In this document: one piece after another, positions 39,215-46,881 of the stretch
How the letters are laid out: each line of letters starts with the position of its first letter
Position numbering within the stretch: position 1 is the stretch's first letter
NCBI GenBank assembly: GCA_036794395.1
Contig: DAIRGS010000009.1
Span: 1 to 50,179, forward strand
DNA: 50,179 bases
Direction of reading: 5' to 3'
Source of the DNA: DASXMX01 sp036794395
Lineage (GTDB): Bacteria > Planctomycetota > Phycisphaerae > Tepidisphaerales > Tepidisphaeraceae
Notes under the pieces: model-generated
What the model was told of the DNA's origin: nothing
The model's input: only the letters and a program-made list of their open reading frames with translations
The model's database searches: none
Program-made: the position numbers and the translations under genes

Positions 39215-41019
39215 AGGGCCAATCCCCCCGAACCTGCGGGCTCTGGCCCCTGTGCGTGTGCGGCAAGAGCGACGGCACGCGCGTCGGGTCGCTGGGGAGC
39301 GGCCCGTCTTTCCACGAGCCGGCCGTTGCCCAGCTCCAGTCGCAGGTCGCACGCCGCCAGAGTCGAAGTCCGGTGCGCAATCATGAACGTCGTCCGGCCG
39401 CTCATCAATCGCTCGATCGCCTCTATGATCACCGCCTCGGTCGCCACATCCACCGAACTGGTTGGCTCGTCCAGCAGCAACAACGGAGCGTCCTTGAGAA
39501 ACGCCCGCGCGATCGATATGCGCTGGCGCTCGCCACCGGACAACCTCATGCCCCTCTCGCCCACCAACGTGTCGTAGCCGTCGGGCAGGCGTTCGATGAA
39601 CTCGTGTGCGTGGGCCGCGCGCGCCGCGGCGACAATTTCGGCCTCGTCGGCCGACGGTCGCCCGTAGGCGATGTTTTCCGCGATGCTGGTGGGGAAGAGC
39701 ACTGGATCCTGAAGAACGATGGCGAACTGATTTCGCAAGTCGCGCAGGCGGTACTCGCGCAGGTCCACGCCGTCCAGCAGGATTCTACCAGACACGGGGT
39801 CATAGAACCGCGCCAGCAGGTTGAGGAGCGTGGTTTTGCCGGCGCCGGTCTCACCGCCGATGCCGACCCGCGAACCGGGCGGGGCGACGAAGCTGACGTC
39901 GCGCAAGACCGATTGCCCGGAGGCGTAGGCGAAGCCGACATCCTCGAATACGACGGCGCCCGCGGCGCGGGCCAGCGGCCGCGCGTGCTCGCGCTCGGCA
40001 ACCTCGGGCACCTGATCGAGCAGCGCGAACGCGCGCTCAGCGCTGGCCAGCGCCTTCTGCTGCGACCCCGCGTTCTTCCCGATGGTCTTGAGCGGCTCGT
40101 AGAGTTGCGCGAGATACGACATGACCAGCAACAGGCTGCCCAGGGACAAAGTGCCGGCGCGGACTGCGGAGGCGCCCACGACGAGCACCGCCGCGGTCCC
40201 GCCCGTGGTAGTCAGGCCCACCAACATGGCGAACGCGCCTTCCTGGAGCGTGGCCCGGAGCCGCTCGCGGACGCCCTTGGCCGAGTGATCGACGAAACGC
40301 TCCTGCTCCCGTTGCTCGCGGCCGAACGCCTTCACGACGCGGACGGCCGAGAGCACCTCCTGCACCACTGCCATGGCCGAACTCTCCAGCTTCTTGGCCG
40401 AGCGCCACCGCTTGCGCAGCGAACCGCTGTAGAGCCTGGCCAGCAGCGCCAGCACCGGCGACACCGTTAGCGCGACCAGTGCGAGCCTCAGGTTGATCCG
40501 CGCGGTGACGTAGAGCATCGCACAGAAGCTGCCGATGGCGCCCAGGAGCGGAACGAGCGCATCCACCAGGACCCACTGAATGGCGGGAGCGTCGTATTGG
40601 ATTCGGTACGTAGTATCGGCCGTGCCGGCCGCGTCGTGGTACGAAAGCGACAGCCGCTGGACGTGCCCGAACAGTCGCGTGCGGAAGTCCAGCGTCAGGC
40701 GCTCCCCGACGTAGGCGTTGAGCCAGGCGCTAGCCATCCGCTGAGCCAGCGCGGCCAGTGTGACGATGACGAGCATCGCCACGGCGGCGGTCAGCAGCGC
40801 GGCGGGCGAGCCCCCGACGATCGCCCACGCGAATCTCGGAAGTGGCCGCCCGCCCAACACGTTGTCCACCACGATCTTCAGCGGAACCGGCATCAGTAAA
40901 GCCAGTGGAGCGGCAAGCAGCTCCACGGCCAGCGTCAACCCGACCAGCACCCCGTAGGGGCGGGCTTGGGCGAGAAGGCGGCGGTAGAGCTCCAGGGTAT
41001 TGTAGCGCGCGTCTTTCAC
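39211..41019 (-). CDS. MsbA-type ABC exporter (fused permease and ATPase)
   Basis: A 602-residue half-transporter. Residues 1-320 hold six membrane helices (for example 'VLVGLTLAVELLAAPLALLM'). An ATPase domain follows: Walker A 'GGETGAGKTT' (about 388), Q-loop 'QFAIVLQDPVLFP', signature 'LSGGERQRISIARA' (about 491), Walker B 'LLLLDEPTSSVD' and the switch 'IAHRTSTLAACD'. MsbA-like homodimers flip lipid-linked sugars or lipids across the inner membrane. Being 30 bases after the pseudopilin gene and overlapping the kinase, it probably exports the operon's glycolipid product. The start is GTG 41019 with a weak ribosome-binding site. Confidence 0.88.
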   Translation of the reverse strand: MKDARYNTLELYRRLLAQARPYGVLVGLTLAVELLAAPLALLMPVPLKIVVDNVLGGRPLPRFAWAIVGGSPAALLTAAVAMLVIVTLAALAQRMASAWLNAYVGERLTLDFRTRLFGHVQRLSLSYHDAAGTADTTYRIQYDAPAIQWVLVDALVPLLGAIGSFCAMLYVTARINLRLALVALTVSPVLALLARLYSGSLRKRWRSAKKLESSAMAVVQEVLSAVRVVKAFGREQREQERFVDHSAKGVRERLRATLQEGAFAMLVGLTTTGGTAAVLVVGASAVRAGTLSLGSLLLVMSYLAQLYEPLKTIGKNAGSQQKALASAERAFALLDQVPEVAEREHARPLARAAGAVVFEDVGFAYASGQSVLRDVSFVAPPGSRVGIGGETGAGKTTLLNLLARFYDPVSGRILLDGVDLREYRLRDLRNQFAIVLQDPVLFPTSIAENIAYGRPSADEAEIVAAARAAHAHEFIERLPDGYDTLVGERGMRLSGGERQRISIARAFLKDAPLLLLDEPTSSVDVATEAVIIEAIERLMSGRTTFMIAHRTSTLAACDLRLELGNGRLVERRAAPQRPDARAVALAAHAQGPEPAGSGGLAL

Positions 41020-41049
41020 TTCGATGAGCCTGCCATTTCGCCTCGCATT

Positions 41050-41697
41050 TTACCTGTTGTAGTATCGCTGGGCCGGGCTGGGCCAGTCGGCCCCGTCCCA
41101 GGCATTCTGTACCTGCCATTCGCCGTGACCATCGGCGAAAGCGACATTCCCGCCCTGGGTGCCGTGGTTTTGGCTGGGGTCCACCAACGGGTTGCCCCCA
41201 TCCAGGTCCCAGGCCAACGGCGCTTCACCCTTGAGCTTTCCCAGAAGCGGTCCGTACTCGGGTTGCCAGCGGATCGTGTAGAAGTCGTAGCTGACGCGGG
41301 CGGAGTTGGGCAGCGTATAGTCGGCCGTCTCGATCCGTTCCGGCACCGGGTCTCGATCCGAGGGGCAATGGAACACCGCGGCCGACCCCGACAAATACCG
41401 GGCGGCGATGTACGTGAAGAGCTGATTGGTGGGGACGTACGATTTAGCCGACTGCGGCGGGTTGGCGTTGGGATACCGGCCGCGCGACTCACCGGCGTAC
41501 ATGATCATCGCCATGCCAATCTGGCGCAGATTCGACAGGCAAGCTGTTCGCCGACTCCGCTCTCTGGCGCCGGCGACCGCGGGCAGCAAGAGGCCCGCGA
41601 GCAGCACCACAATTCCGATCACCACCAGTAGCTCGACGAGCGTAAATCCGGATCGGCCCCCGCGCCCCAGCCGCAAAGAGGAAGCACATTGATTCAT
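41050..41697 (-). CDS. Prepilin-type pseudopilin with H-X10-DG motif
   Basis: The start is ATG 41697 with GAGGG upstream (open to 41736). The 215-residue protein has the type IV prepilin signal (G17/F18, 'GFTLVELLVVIGIVVLLAGL') and a C-terminal 'NHGTQGGNVAFADGH'. That is the H-x9-DG element seen in planctomycete DUF1559-type proteins, here with ten residues between H and DG. These are processed by prepilin peptidase and lie in the envelope, possibly as parts of a type II secretion-like or pilus system. Its place inside a glycan operon is unusual, and no other pilus gene is in the window. Confidence 0.85.
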   Translation of the reverse strand: MNQCASSLRLGRGGRSGFTLVELLVVIGIVVLLAGLLLPAVAGARERSRRTACLSNLRQIGMAMIMYAGESRGRYPNANPPQSAKSYVPTNQLFTYIAARYLSGSAAVFHCPSDRDPVPERIETADYTLPNSARVSYDFYTIRWQPEYGPLLGKLKGEAPLAWDLDGGNPLVDPSQNHGTQGGNVAFADGHGEWQVQNAWDGADWPSPAQRYYNR

Positions 41698-41732
41698 GGT
41701 ATTAACCCTCGAAGAGTATTTGTTTTGCATGA

Positions 41733-44366
41733 TCATCTGGCCAATACGTTGGCCGGCTCCTGAATCTGAAAATCCTGGGCGGGAACGTGATCATTGCCGG
41801 CGCGGACTGACACCGGCTCGAGGGCCGCCTCGGCCCCCGCCGTACGCGCTGCCGCCACGAAGGCACGCCAGCAGCGCTGCCGTCCGAAAAGCGCGGCCGT
41901 CCCGACGGCAAGCAACGAGGTGGCGGCGAGTGCCGCCACGATCGGCCTGCCTGCCGCCAACGCGGCGGCCAGTGCAGCCGAGGCACATGCCAGAAGAACT
42001 TGCGTCAGCCGCGTCGTTCGAATGGTGCAACGCAGCCGGGTGAACGATCGCCCACCGCCCAGGTCCTCGGTGGCTGTGTGCAGATACAACTGGTGCCAGC
42101 GCCCGCCGAACAACGAGCAGTCCCACCGCTCCCATTCGGAGTCAAATACCCCGCGCCACCCTGCCCGGCCAACCACCTCGACAAATGCCAAAAGCAAGTC
42201 CTCGCGTTTCTTACCGAGCCGGCTTTTCCAATACATGTCACGTTGTGAGACCGATATCCGCTTCACGGAGGAATACTTGGCCTCGCCCGCCGGCGGGAAA
42301 CTGGGAATGCTCTTGTTTTCGAGCCGATAGCGGTATCGCTGCGCCCCTCTGACGACCGGCTGACACAGATGCAGCAGATACACCAGCACGCGGAAGCGCC
42401 GCGGGGCCCCGCTTGGCAGCGGAGCAGATCGTGTGGAACGCCAGGCGGCGATCAGCGAAATCGCGGCCATGAGAACGGCCGGAAACGCGATTGGCTTCCA
42501 AAATACGCCGCTGGCCAGCAGGACCAGCCATACCGCGTGCCATTCAAGCATGGTCGGCCATGCCCACAGACTGTACTGATTGTGTGCATAGACAACTTGG
42601 AACAAGCCGGTACCGAATCGTCCATGCCATGTGCGGTGAGGGGCCAGCGGCAGCCCGATCGCGCCCTCGCCATAAATCACGCCGTGCCATCGCGCCTGTC
42701 CGATGGCGTTAAATCGCAAGGGGTGTTTAAAGGATAGCATCGCTTCAGCCCTGCCGTAACCTTTCTGCTGGCGGAAATAGCCCCGCACGGTGTGCCGGCG
42801 GTGATGCCACACCAGGGCCGCGGGCGCGTAACCGATGCGCAGCCGGGCATCCGTGAACCGCCAGCATATGTCCACGTCGTCCCCGGCGACGCGAAACTGC
42901 GGGTCGAAGCCGCCCAGCGCCAGCAGCCGCTCGCGATCGAACGCCATGTTGCAACCAGGCACATGCTCGGCGTACCGATCGTCGAGCATCACATGGCTCG
43001 GACCGCCGGGGCTGGCGGCCACGCACCGCGCAATCATGCAATCGTCGGTCGGTGGAATGTTGGGCCCCCCGATCGCATCCACCTCCTGATCCACCATCGC
43101 GGTGACGAGGTAGTGAAGCCATTTGTCGTCGGCAACGCAGTCGGAGTCGGTGTATGCAACGATTCTTCCCAACGCCACGCGCGCACCGGTGTTCCGTGCG
43201 GCGCTGAGCCCCAGGTTTGACTGGTGGAGGTAGCGGACCTTGGGAAACTGAGCCGCGATGGCCGGGGTCTGATCGGTTGATCCGTCGTCGATCAGGATCA
43301 CCTCATAATCCGGATAATCCTGCACGCAGATGGCGCGAAGGCAGTCTGTCAGAGTGCGGGCGCCGTTGTAGGAGCAGACCACGACCGACACCTTTGGCAG
43401 TAGCTCGCGACCCACATCCGGAACCGTCGCCCATACCTTGCTCAAAGCCGTGGCAGCCGGTTTTTCGTTTCGTGACCGGTCGGTCACTCCAAAGGCCCAG
43501 TCCTTGATGCGATGCCCGCCGGTAAACCAGTCATCGGTGTAAGAGAACACGAACGAACCGGCCAGGCCACGGCGGAATACGCAATGCACATGCTCGGCAA
43601 GCACCTGCGCCTGCACCTGTGCGCCGTTCCGGAGTGCATCGAGCCCAAATTCCCCGAGGATCAGCGGCCGCGAGCCCGCCAGATGCTGCAGGCGATCCAG
43701 ATAAGGACTTAACTGAGCCTGTCGCTCCAAGTACACGTTGAAGCACAAAAAATCGGCGCCCGGCGGACTGAGGAATTCGGTTGATGGGTAATTCGTATAG
43801 GTAACCAGGCACTCCGGCGCCCGCTCACGGGCCGCATCCATCAACTCGGCAAGAAACTGCTCGACGCGCCGAGCGCCGTAGAAGCGCACGATGTCCTTCG
43901 GGATCTCGTTGGCCACGCTCAAAGCAAACGTTGCGGGATGGCTTCCGCACGATGCGGCAGCCCTCTGGACTGAAGCCAGCGCATCCTTTCGGGCCGACCA
44001 ATCCTCAAAGAAGCAGCGGTGCTTCTGCCAGGGCACATCGATCAGCACCTTGAGGCCGTTAATCTGAACCTGATCCAGCAGCCATCGCGGCGGGGGATGG
44101 TAGAGTCGCAGCGCGGTCGCACCCAGACGTCGCATGTGCGCTAAGTCATGGACTGCCTGTTGTATCGATGGAAATGGTTCGCCGGCGGCATTGGGCTCGA
44201 ACGGCCCATAGGTAAGCCCCGCCACATACCATTTGGACCCGGCGCAGGTGAAGAACCGCCCGGAAACCTGCACGCGCCCGCAAGTGGCGTCGGGTTCCCC
44301 AGCCCTGTCAATTGGGTCGTGGCGCGCGCTCCCCGCGCACGCCCACTCGCCATCCCACCGATGCAT
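41733..44366 (-). CDS. Fusion of a clan-A glycoside hydrolase-like domain and a GT2 glycosyltransferase
   Basis: I start at ATG 44366 ('MHRWDGEW'), with GGGAG upstream; the frame opens to 44450. The 877-residue protein has three parts. Residues about 30-320 are a GH5/GH2-like TIM barrel with acid/base 'ANE' (153-154) and nucleophile 'ILGEFGLD' (Glu about 239). Residues 325-600 are a GT2 domain ('KVSVVVCSYNG', 'VILIDDGSTDQT', DSD at about 407-409, 'QQKGYGRAE'). After that come two or more membrane stretches. This would polymerise a glycan and cut or transglycosylate it at the membrane. It is the first gene of the operon, with a candidate promoter at 44526. Confidence 0.8.
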   Translation of the reverse strand: MHRWDGEWACAGSARHDPIDRAGEPDATCGRVQVSGRFFTCAGSKWYVAGLTYGPFEPNAAGEPFPSIQQAVHDLAHMRRLGATALRLYHPPPRWLLDQVQINGLKVLIDVPWQKHRCFFEDWSARKDALASVQRAAASCGSHPATFALSVANEIPKDIVRFYGARRVEQFLAELMDAARERAPECLVTYTNYPSTEFLSPPGADFLCFNVYLERQAQLSPYLDRLQHLAGSRPLILGEFGLDALRNGAQVQAQVLAEHVHCVFRRGLAGSFVFSYTDDWFTGGHRIKDWAFGVTDRSRNEKPAATALSKVWATVPDVGRELLPKVSVVVCSYNGARTLTDCLRAICVQDYPDYEVILIDDGSTDQTPAIAAQFPKVRYLHQSNLGLSAARNTGARVALGRIVAYTDSDCVADDKWLHYLVTAMVDQEVDAIGGPNIPPTDDCMIARCVAASPGGPSHVMLDDRYAEHVPGCNMAFDRERLLALGGFDPQFRVAGDDVDICWRFTDARLRIGYAPAALVWHHRRHTVRGYFRQQKGYGRAEAMLSFKHPLRFNAIGQARWHGVIYGEGAIGLPLAPHRTWHGRFGTGLFQVVYAHNQYSLWAWPTMLEWHAVWLVLLASGVFWKPIAFPAVLMAAISLIAAWRSTRSAPLPSGAPRRFRVLVYLLHLCQPVVRGAQRYRYRLENKSIPSFPPAGEAKYSSVKRISVSQRDMYWKSRLGKKREDLLLAFVEVVGRAGWRGVFDSEWERWDCSLFGGRWHQLYLHTATEDLGGGRSFTRLRCTIRTTRLTQVLLACASAALAAALAAGRPIVAALAATSLLAVGTAALFGRQRCWRAFVAAARTAGAEAALEPVSVRAGNDHVPAQDFQIQEPANVLAR

Positions 44367-44525
44367 CACAACTCCCGTCTCACACCCTAAGCAAAGCTCT
44401 GGACACAACAGAACCCACCGTCCAAATTGAACGGCATGTGTCCTTCCCAATCAGTTAAACTGCTTCGCTCGCCGGACAAGTTGCGCCGCGCACCAGGAGC
44501 GGAGAATTGCACCTAACCACCCGCG

Positions 44526-44553
44526 ATTATCGGCGGCCGTGAGAATCCGTCAA
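44526..44553 (-). promoter_or_regulatory. Candidate sigma-70 promoter of the glycan operon
   Basis: On the minus strand TTGACG (44553-44548) and GATAAT (44531-44526) are separated by 16 bases, each one base off consensus. Transcription would start near 44519 and leave a 150-base leader before the ATG at 44366. The rest of the gene-free stretch 44367-44766 shows nothing recognisable. Confidence 0.35.
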
Positions 44554-44766
44554 GCAAAATCTAAACACTTTCTTAATCGGGCGATCACATTAAAGCGGAT
44601 ATGCAGCGCCGATTGAAAGAGCCTATCCCCGGAGGCCTTTCATTTGTGACTCTGGGCGGTATTTCAGCGACTCATTTAGCCAGCGGGAGGTGGCGGCGCG
44701 CAGCCGCCGCAAGGAAGAGAAATCGGCCGGCTCACGGGCGGTTCTTAAAACTCGCGGCCCGGCATA

Positions 44767-45720
44767 TCACTTCCACAGATTTCCCGCCAGCGGCTGCCCA
44801 TTGGTTTGAAGGATCTGCAATTCGTGGATGCCGTGATTCTTACTGTCTCGGTACGTCCAGACAACTTTCTTCTCCCGTGTCACTTCCAGCAGCTTCACTT
44901 CACCGGGCTTTGATGATCCGTAGCTTGCGATCACTGTATTGCCGTTCGGGAGCCTTTGAGCGCCACAGGGATCGCTCAGCAGGGGCTCGGGCAAATCCGA
45001 GTTGGACAATTGCCAGACGACTTTGCCCGCCGGATCAACTTCAATGCTGATCTTCCCGTGGGTGCAGTCGATCAGGGTATTGCCGTTCTCCAGGCGGATG
45101 GCGGTGAAGGGCCAGCACTCGGCCGGCGATTCGGGGGTCCTGGCCTCCCAGACGATTTTCCCCGCCGGCGTGTATTCGCGCACCACCTTGTCGAGCAACT
45201 GGGGCACGAGATAGTTGCCGTTCGGCAATTTTCGCGTCATGCGCGTCTGAAGATGCAGATCTTTTGTTTGCGCCGCAATCGGCACGTCGACGACAATCTT
45301 ACCTTCCCGATCCACTTCAAGGATTCGCGGATGCGATCCCGCTTCGGTCAGCATGACCCGGCCGCCTTCCAGCGCCTGAACCGTATTCACCTCAGATTGC
45401 GTGCCTTTGAATTGAAATACGACTTTTCCTTCGCGTGTGACTTCAATGGCCGCGCCGCCGGGAAACTCGCGGTCCTTGTTCACGGCCAACAGAACATTGC
45501 CGTTGGGTAGCACCCAACCATCGCGCGTGCCGCGGGGATATTTCCAGGTGACCTTGCCGGCTTCGTCGATGATGTAGGTTTCGTTTCCAAGCGCCAGGAA
45601 GCCGTGTGTGATTCCAGTCGCGGACTCTTGCTTGGGCGGAGCCTCGGCGCGGACAGACCCATGCCCAACGCTACCCATGAACGCCACGGCACAGATCAAA
45701 CCTCGCATTGCACCACGCAT
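44767..45720 (-). CDS. Secreted beta-propeller protein (PQQ/NHL-like repeats)
   Basis: The start is ATG 45720 with GGAGG 5 bases upstream; the open frame begins at 45813. The 317-residue product has a signal peptide (about 1-24) and then repeated units of 'G+(I/V)VW' plus 'LPNGN(T/Y)L(V/I)'. Examples are 'AGKVTWKYPRGTRDGWVLPN', 'EYTPAGKIVWEARTPESPAE', 'AGKVVWQLSNSDL' and 'GEVKLLEVTREKKVVWTYRD'. This makes about six blades of a propeller related to arylsulfotransferase or PQQ-like repeats. The catalytic His of aryl-sulfate sulfotransferases could not be confirmed, so it may only bind ligands. It is divergent from the SDR gene, with 84 bases between the starts. Confidence 0.75.
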   Translation of the reverse strand: MRGAMRGLICAVAFMGSVGHGSVRAEAPPKQESATGITHGFLALGNETYIIDEAGKVTWKYPRGTRDGWVLPNGNVLLAVNKDREFPGGAAIEVTREGKVVFQFKGTQSEVNTVQALEGGRVMLTEAGSHPRILEVDREGKIVVDVPIAAQTKDLHLQTRMTRKLPNGNYLVPQLLDKVVREYTPAGKIVWEARTPESPAECWPFTAIRLENGNTLIDCTHGKISIEVDPAGKVVWQLSNSDLPEPLLSDPCGAQRLPNGNTVIASYGSSKPGEVKLLEVTREKKVVWTYRDSKNHGIHELQILQTNGQPLAGNLWK

Positions 45721-45804
45721 GAGTCCTCCTGAACTGAATTTCCGCCCGAGCAGTCGCTCGAAGAATTGTCGCGGCGTGTAACCCGCGGTTACATTCTCTA
45801 CTTC

Positions 45805-46560
45805 ATGAAACACGCACTACCGAACCGCGTTGCCCTGGTCACTGGCGCTTCCCGTGGATTGGGCGCGTCTATTGCCCGCTCGCTGGCGGAATCCGGAGCG
45901 GCTGTGGCGCTGAATTATTTCTCTTCGCCCGAGAAGGCTGAAGCGCTCGCCGCGGAATTGGAAAAGTCCGGCGCTCGCGCCGCGGCTTTCAAGGCGGACG
46001 TGCGTGATGAACAGCAAGTTAAGCAAATGGTCGCGGCCGTCGAATCAAAGTTCGGCCCGATTGACGTCCTGGTCATCAACGCGACCGGCCCTCAGCCCAT
46101 GCTCAAGCTCGAAGAACTGACGTGGCGCGCCTGTCTCGATCAACTGGAGTTTTTCGTTAAGAGCCCGGTGCTACTGATGCAGGCGACGCTGGCACAGATG
46201 AAAAAGCGGAGGTATGGCCGGATTATTCAAATCGGATCCGAAGTGTTTGACCTGGGCATCCCGCAGTTTTCAAACTACGTTTCGGCCAAGGGCGCGCAGC
46301 TCGGCCTCAGTCGTTCATGGGCGCGCGAGCTGGCGCCGTTTCAGATCACCGTGAACACCATCTCCCCCGGGTGGATCCCCACCGAGCGCCACGTCAACGA
46401 CCCGCAATCGGCGAAAGATGCGTATGCCGCGGATGTGCCCATGCAGCGCATGGGCGTTCCCACCGATATCGGCGCGGCCGTCGCGTTCCTCGCCTCCGAT
46501 GCCGCCAACTTCATCACGGGCCAGAACATCGCTATCAACGGCGGCAAAACGCTTGGGTGA
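45805..46560 (+). CDS. Short-chain dehydrogenase/reductase (FabG-like)
   Basis: I use ATG 45805 ('MKHALPNRVA'); the frame opens upstream to 45766. The 251-residue enzyme has the NAD(P) loop 'TGASRGLG' (13-20), 'ADVRDEQQV' and 'VINATGPQP' in the NAG position. The catalytic Ser145 ('QIGSE') and 'YVSAK' (Tyr158, Lys162) follow, then 'ISPGWIPTERH' and 'TGQNIAINGG'. The NAG motif reads 'NAT', a mild variant. SDRs of this type reduce a keto group on a small substrate or acyl chain. There is no fatty-acid gene nearby, so FabG function is not certain; substrate and cofactor are open. Confidence 0.85.
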   Translation: MKHALPNRVALVTGASRGLGASIARSLAESGAAVALNYFSSPEKAEALAAELEKSGARAAAFKADVRDEQQVKQMVAAVESKFGPIDVLVINATGPQPMLKLEELTWRACLDQLEFFVKSPVLLMQATLAQMKKRRYGRIIQIGSEVFDLGIPQFSNYVSAKGAQLGLSRSWARELAPFQITVNTISPGWIPTERHVNDPQSAKDAYAADVPMQRMGVPTDIGAAVAFLASDAANFITGQNIAINGGKTLG

Positions 46561-46881
46561 ACCCCCCCAACTGAAATCCTCGATCTTGTCATCCTGGAGC
46601 GCAGCGAAGGATCTGGAATTTGCCGAATCACGCGCGGCTCGCTGAATTCACCCTGCGCCCCGCCCACCCTAAAGGCCGCGGCCCACCCCGATAAGCCCCC
46701 ACGCCGGGGTAGAGCGGTACCCCGCGCCGCCCCGGATTCTCAGAGCGCGGCAATTCTCCTCGCCAAAACCACCACAATGCCGATTTCAACTGCCGCCAAG
46801 ATTCGGATCAGCGCGCATGGTCATTTCGATGTGCAGCAGGTCCTAGGGAGGTTTCCACCGAGCGCCGGCAAACGATGTCTA
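46561..46881. other. Intergenic stretch with one dispersed repeat word
   Basis: 321 bases between the convergent SDR and peptidase genes. It holds 'gtcatcctggagcgcagcgaaggatct' near 46588-46614, a word widely dispersed in such genomes. No gene or clear terminator was found. Confidence 0.4.

Noticed and set aside
39256..40470. A 404-codon plus-strand frame opposite the ABC exporter
   Set aside because: The minus strand has complete Walker A, signature and Walker B motifs; this frame has none and no ribosome-binding site.
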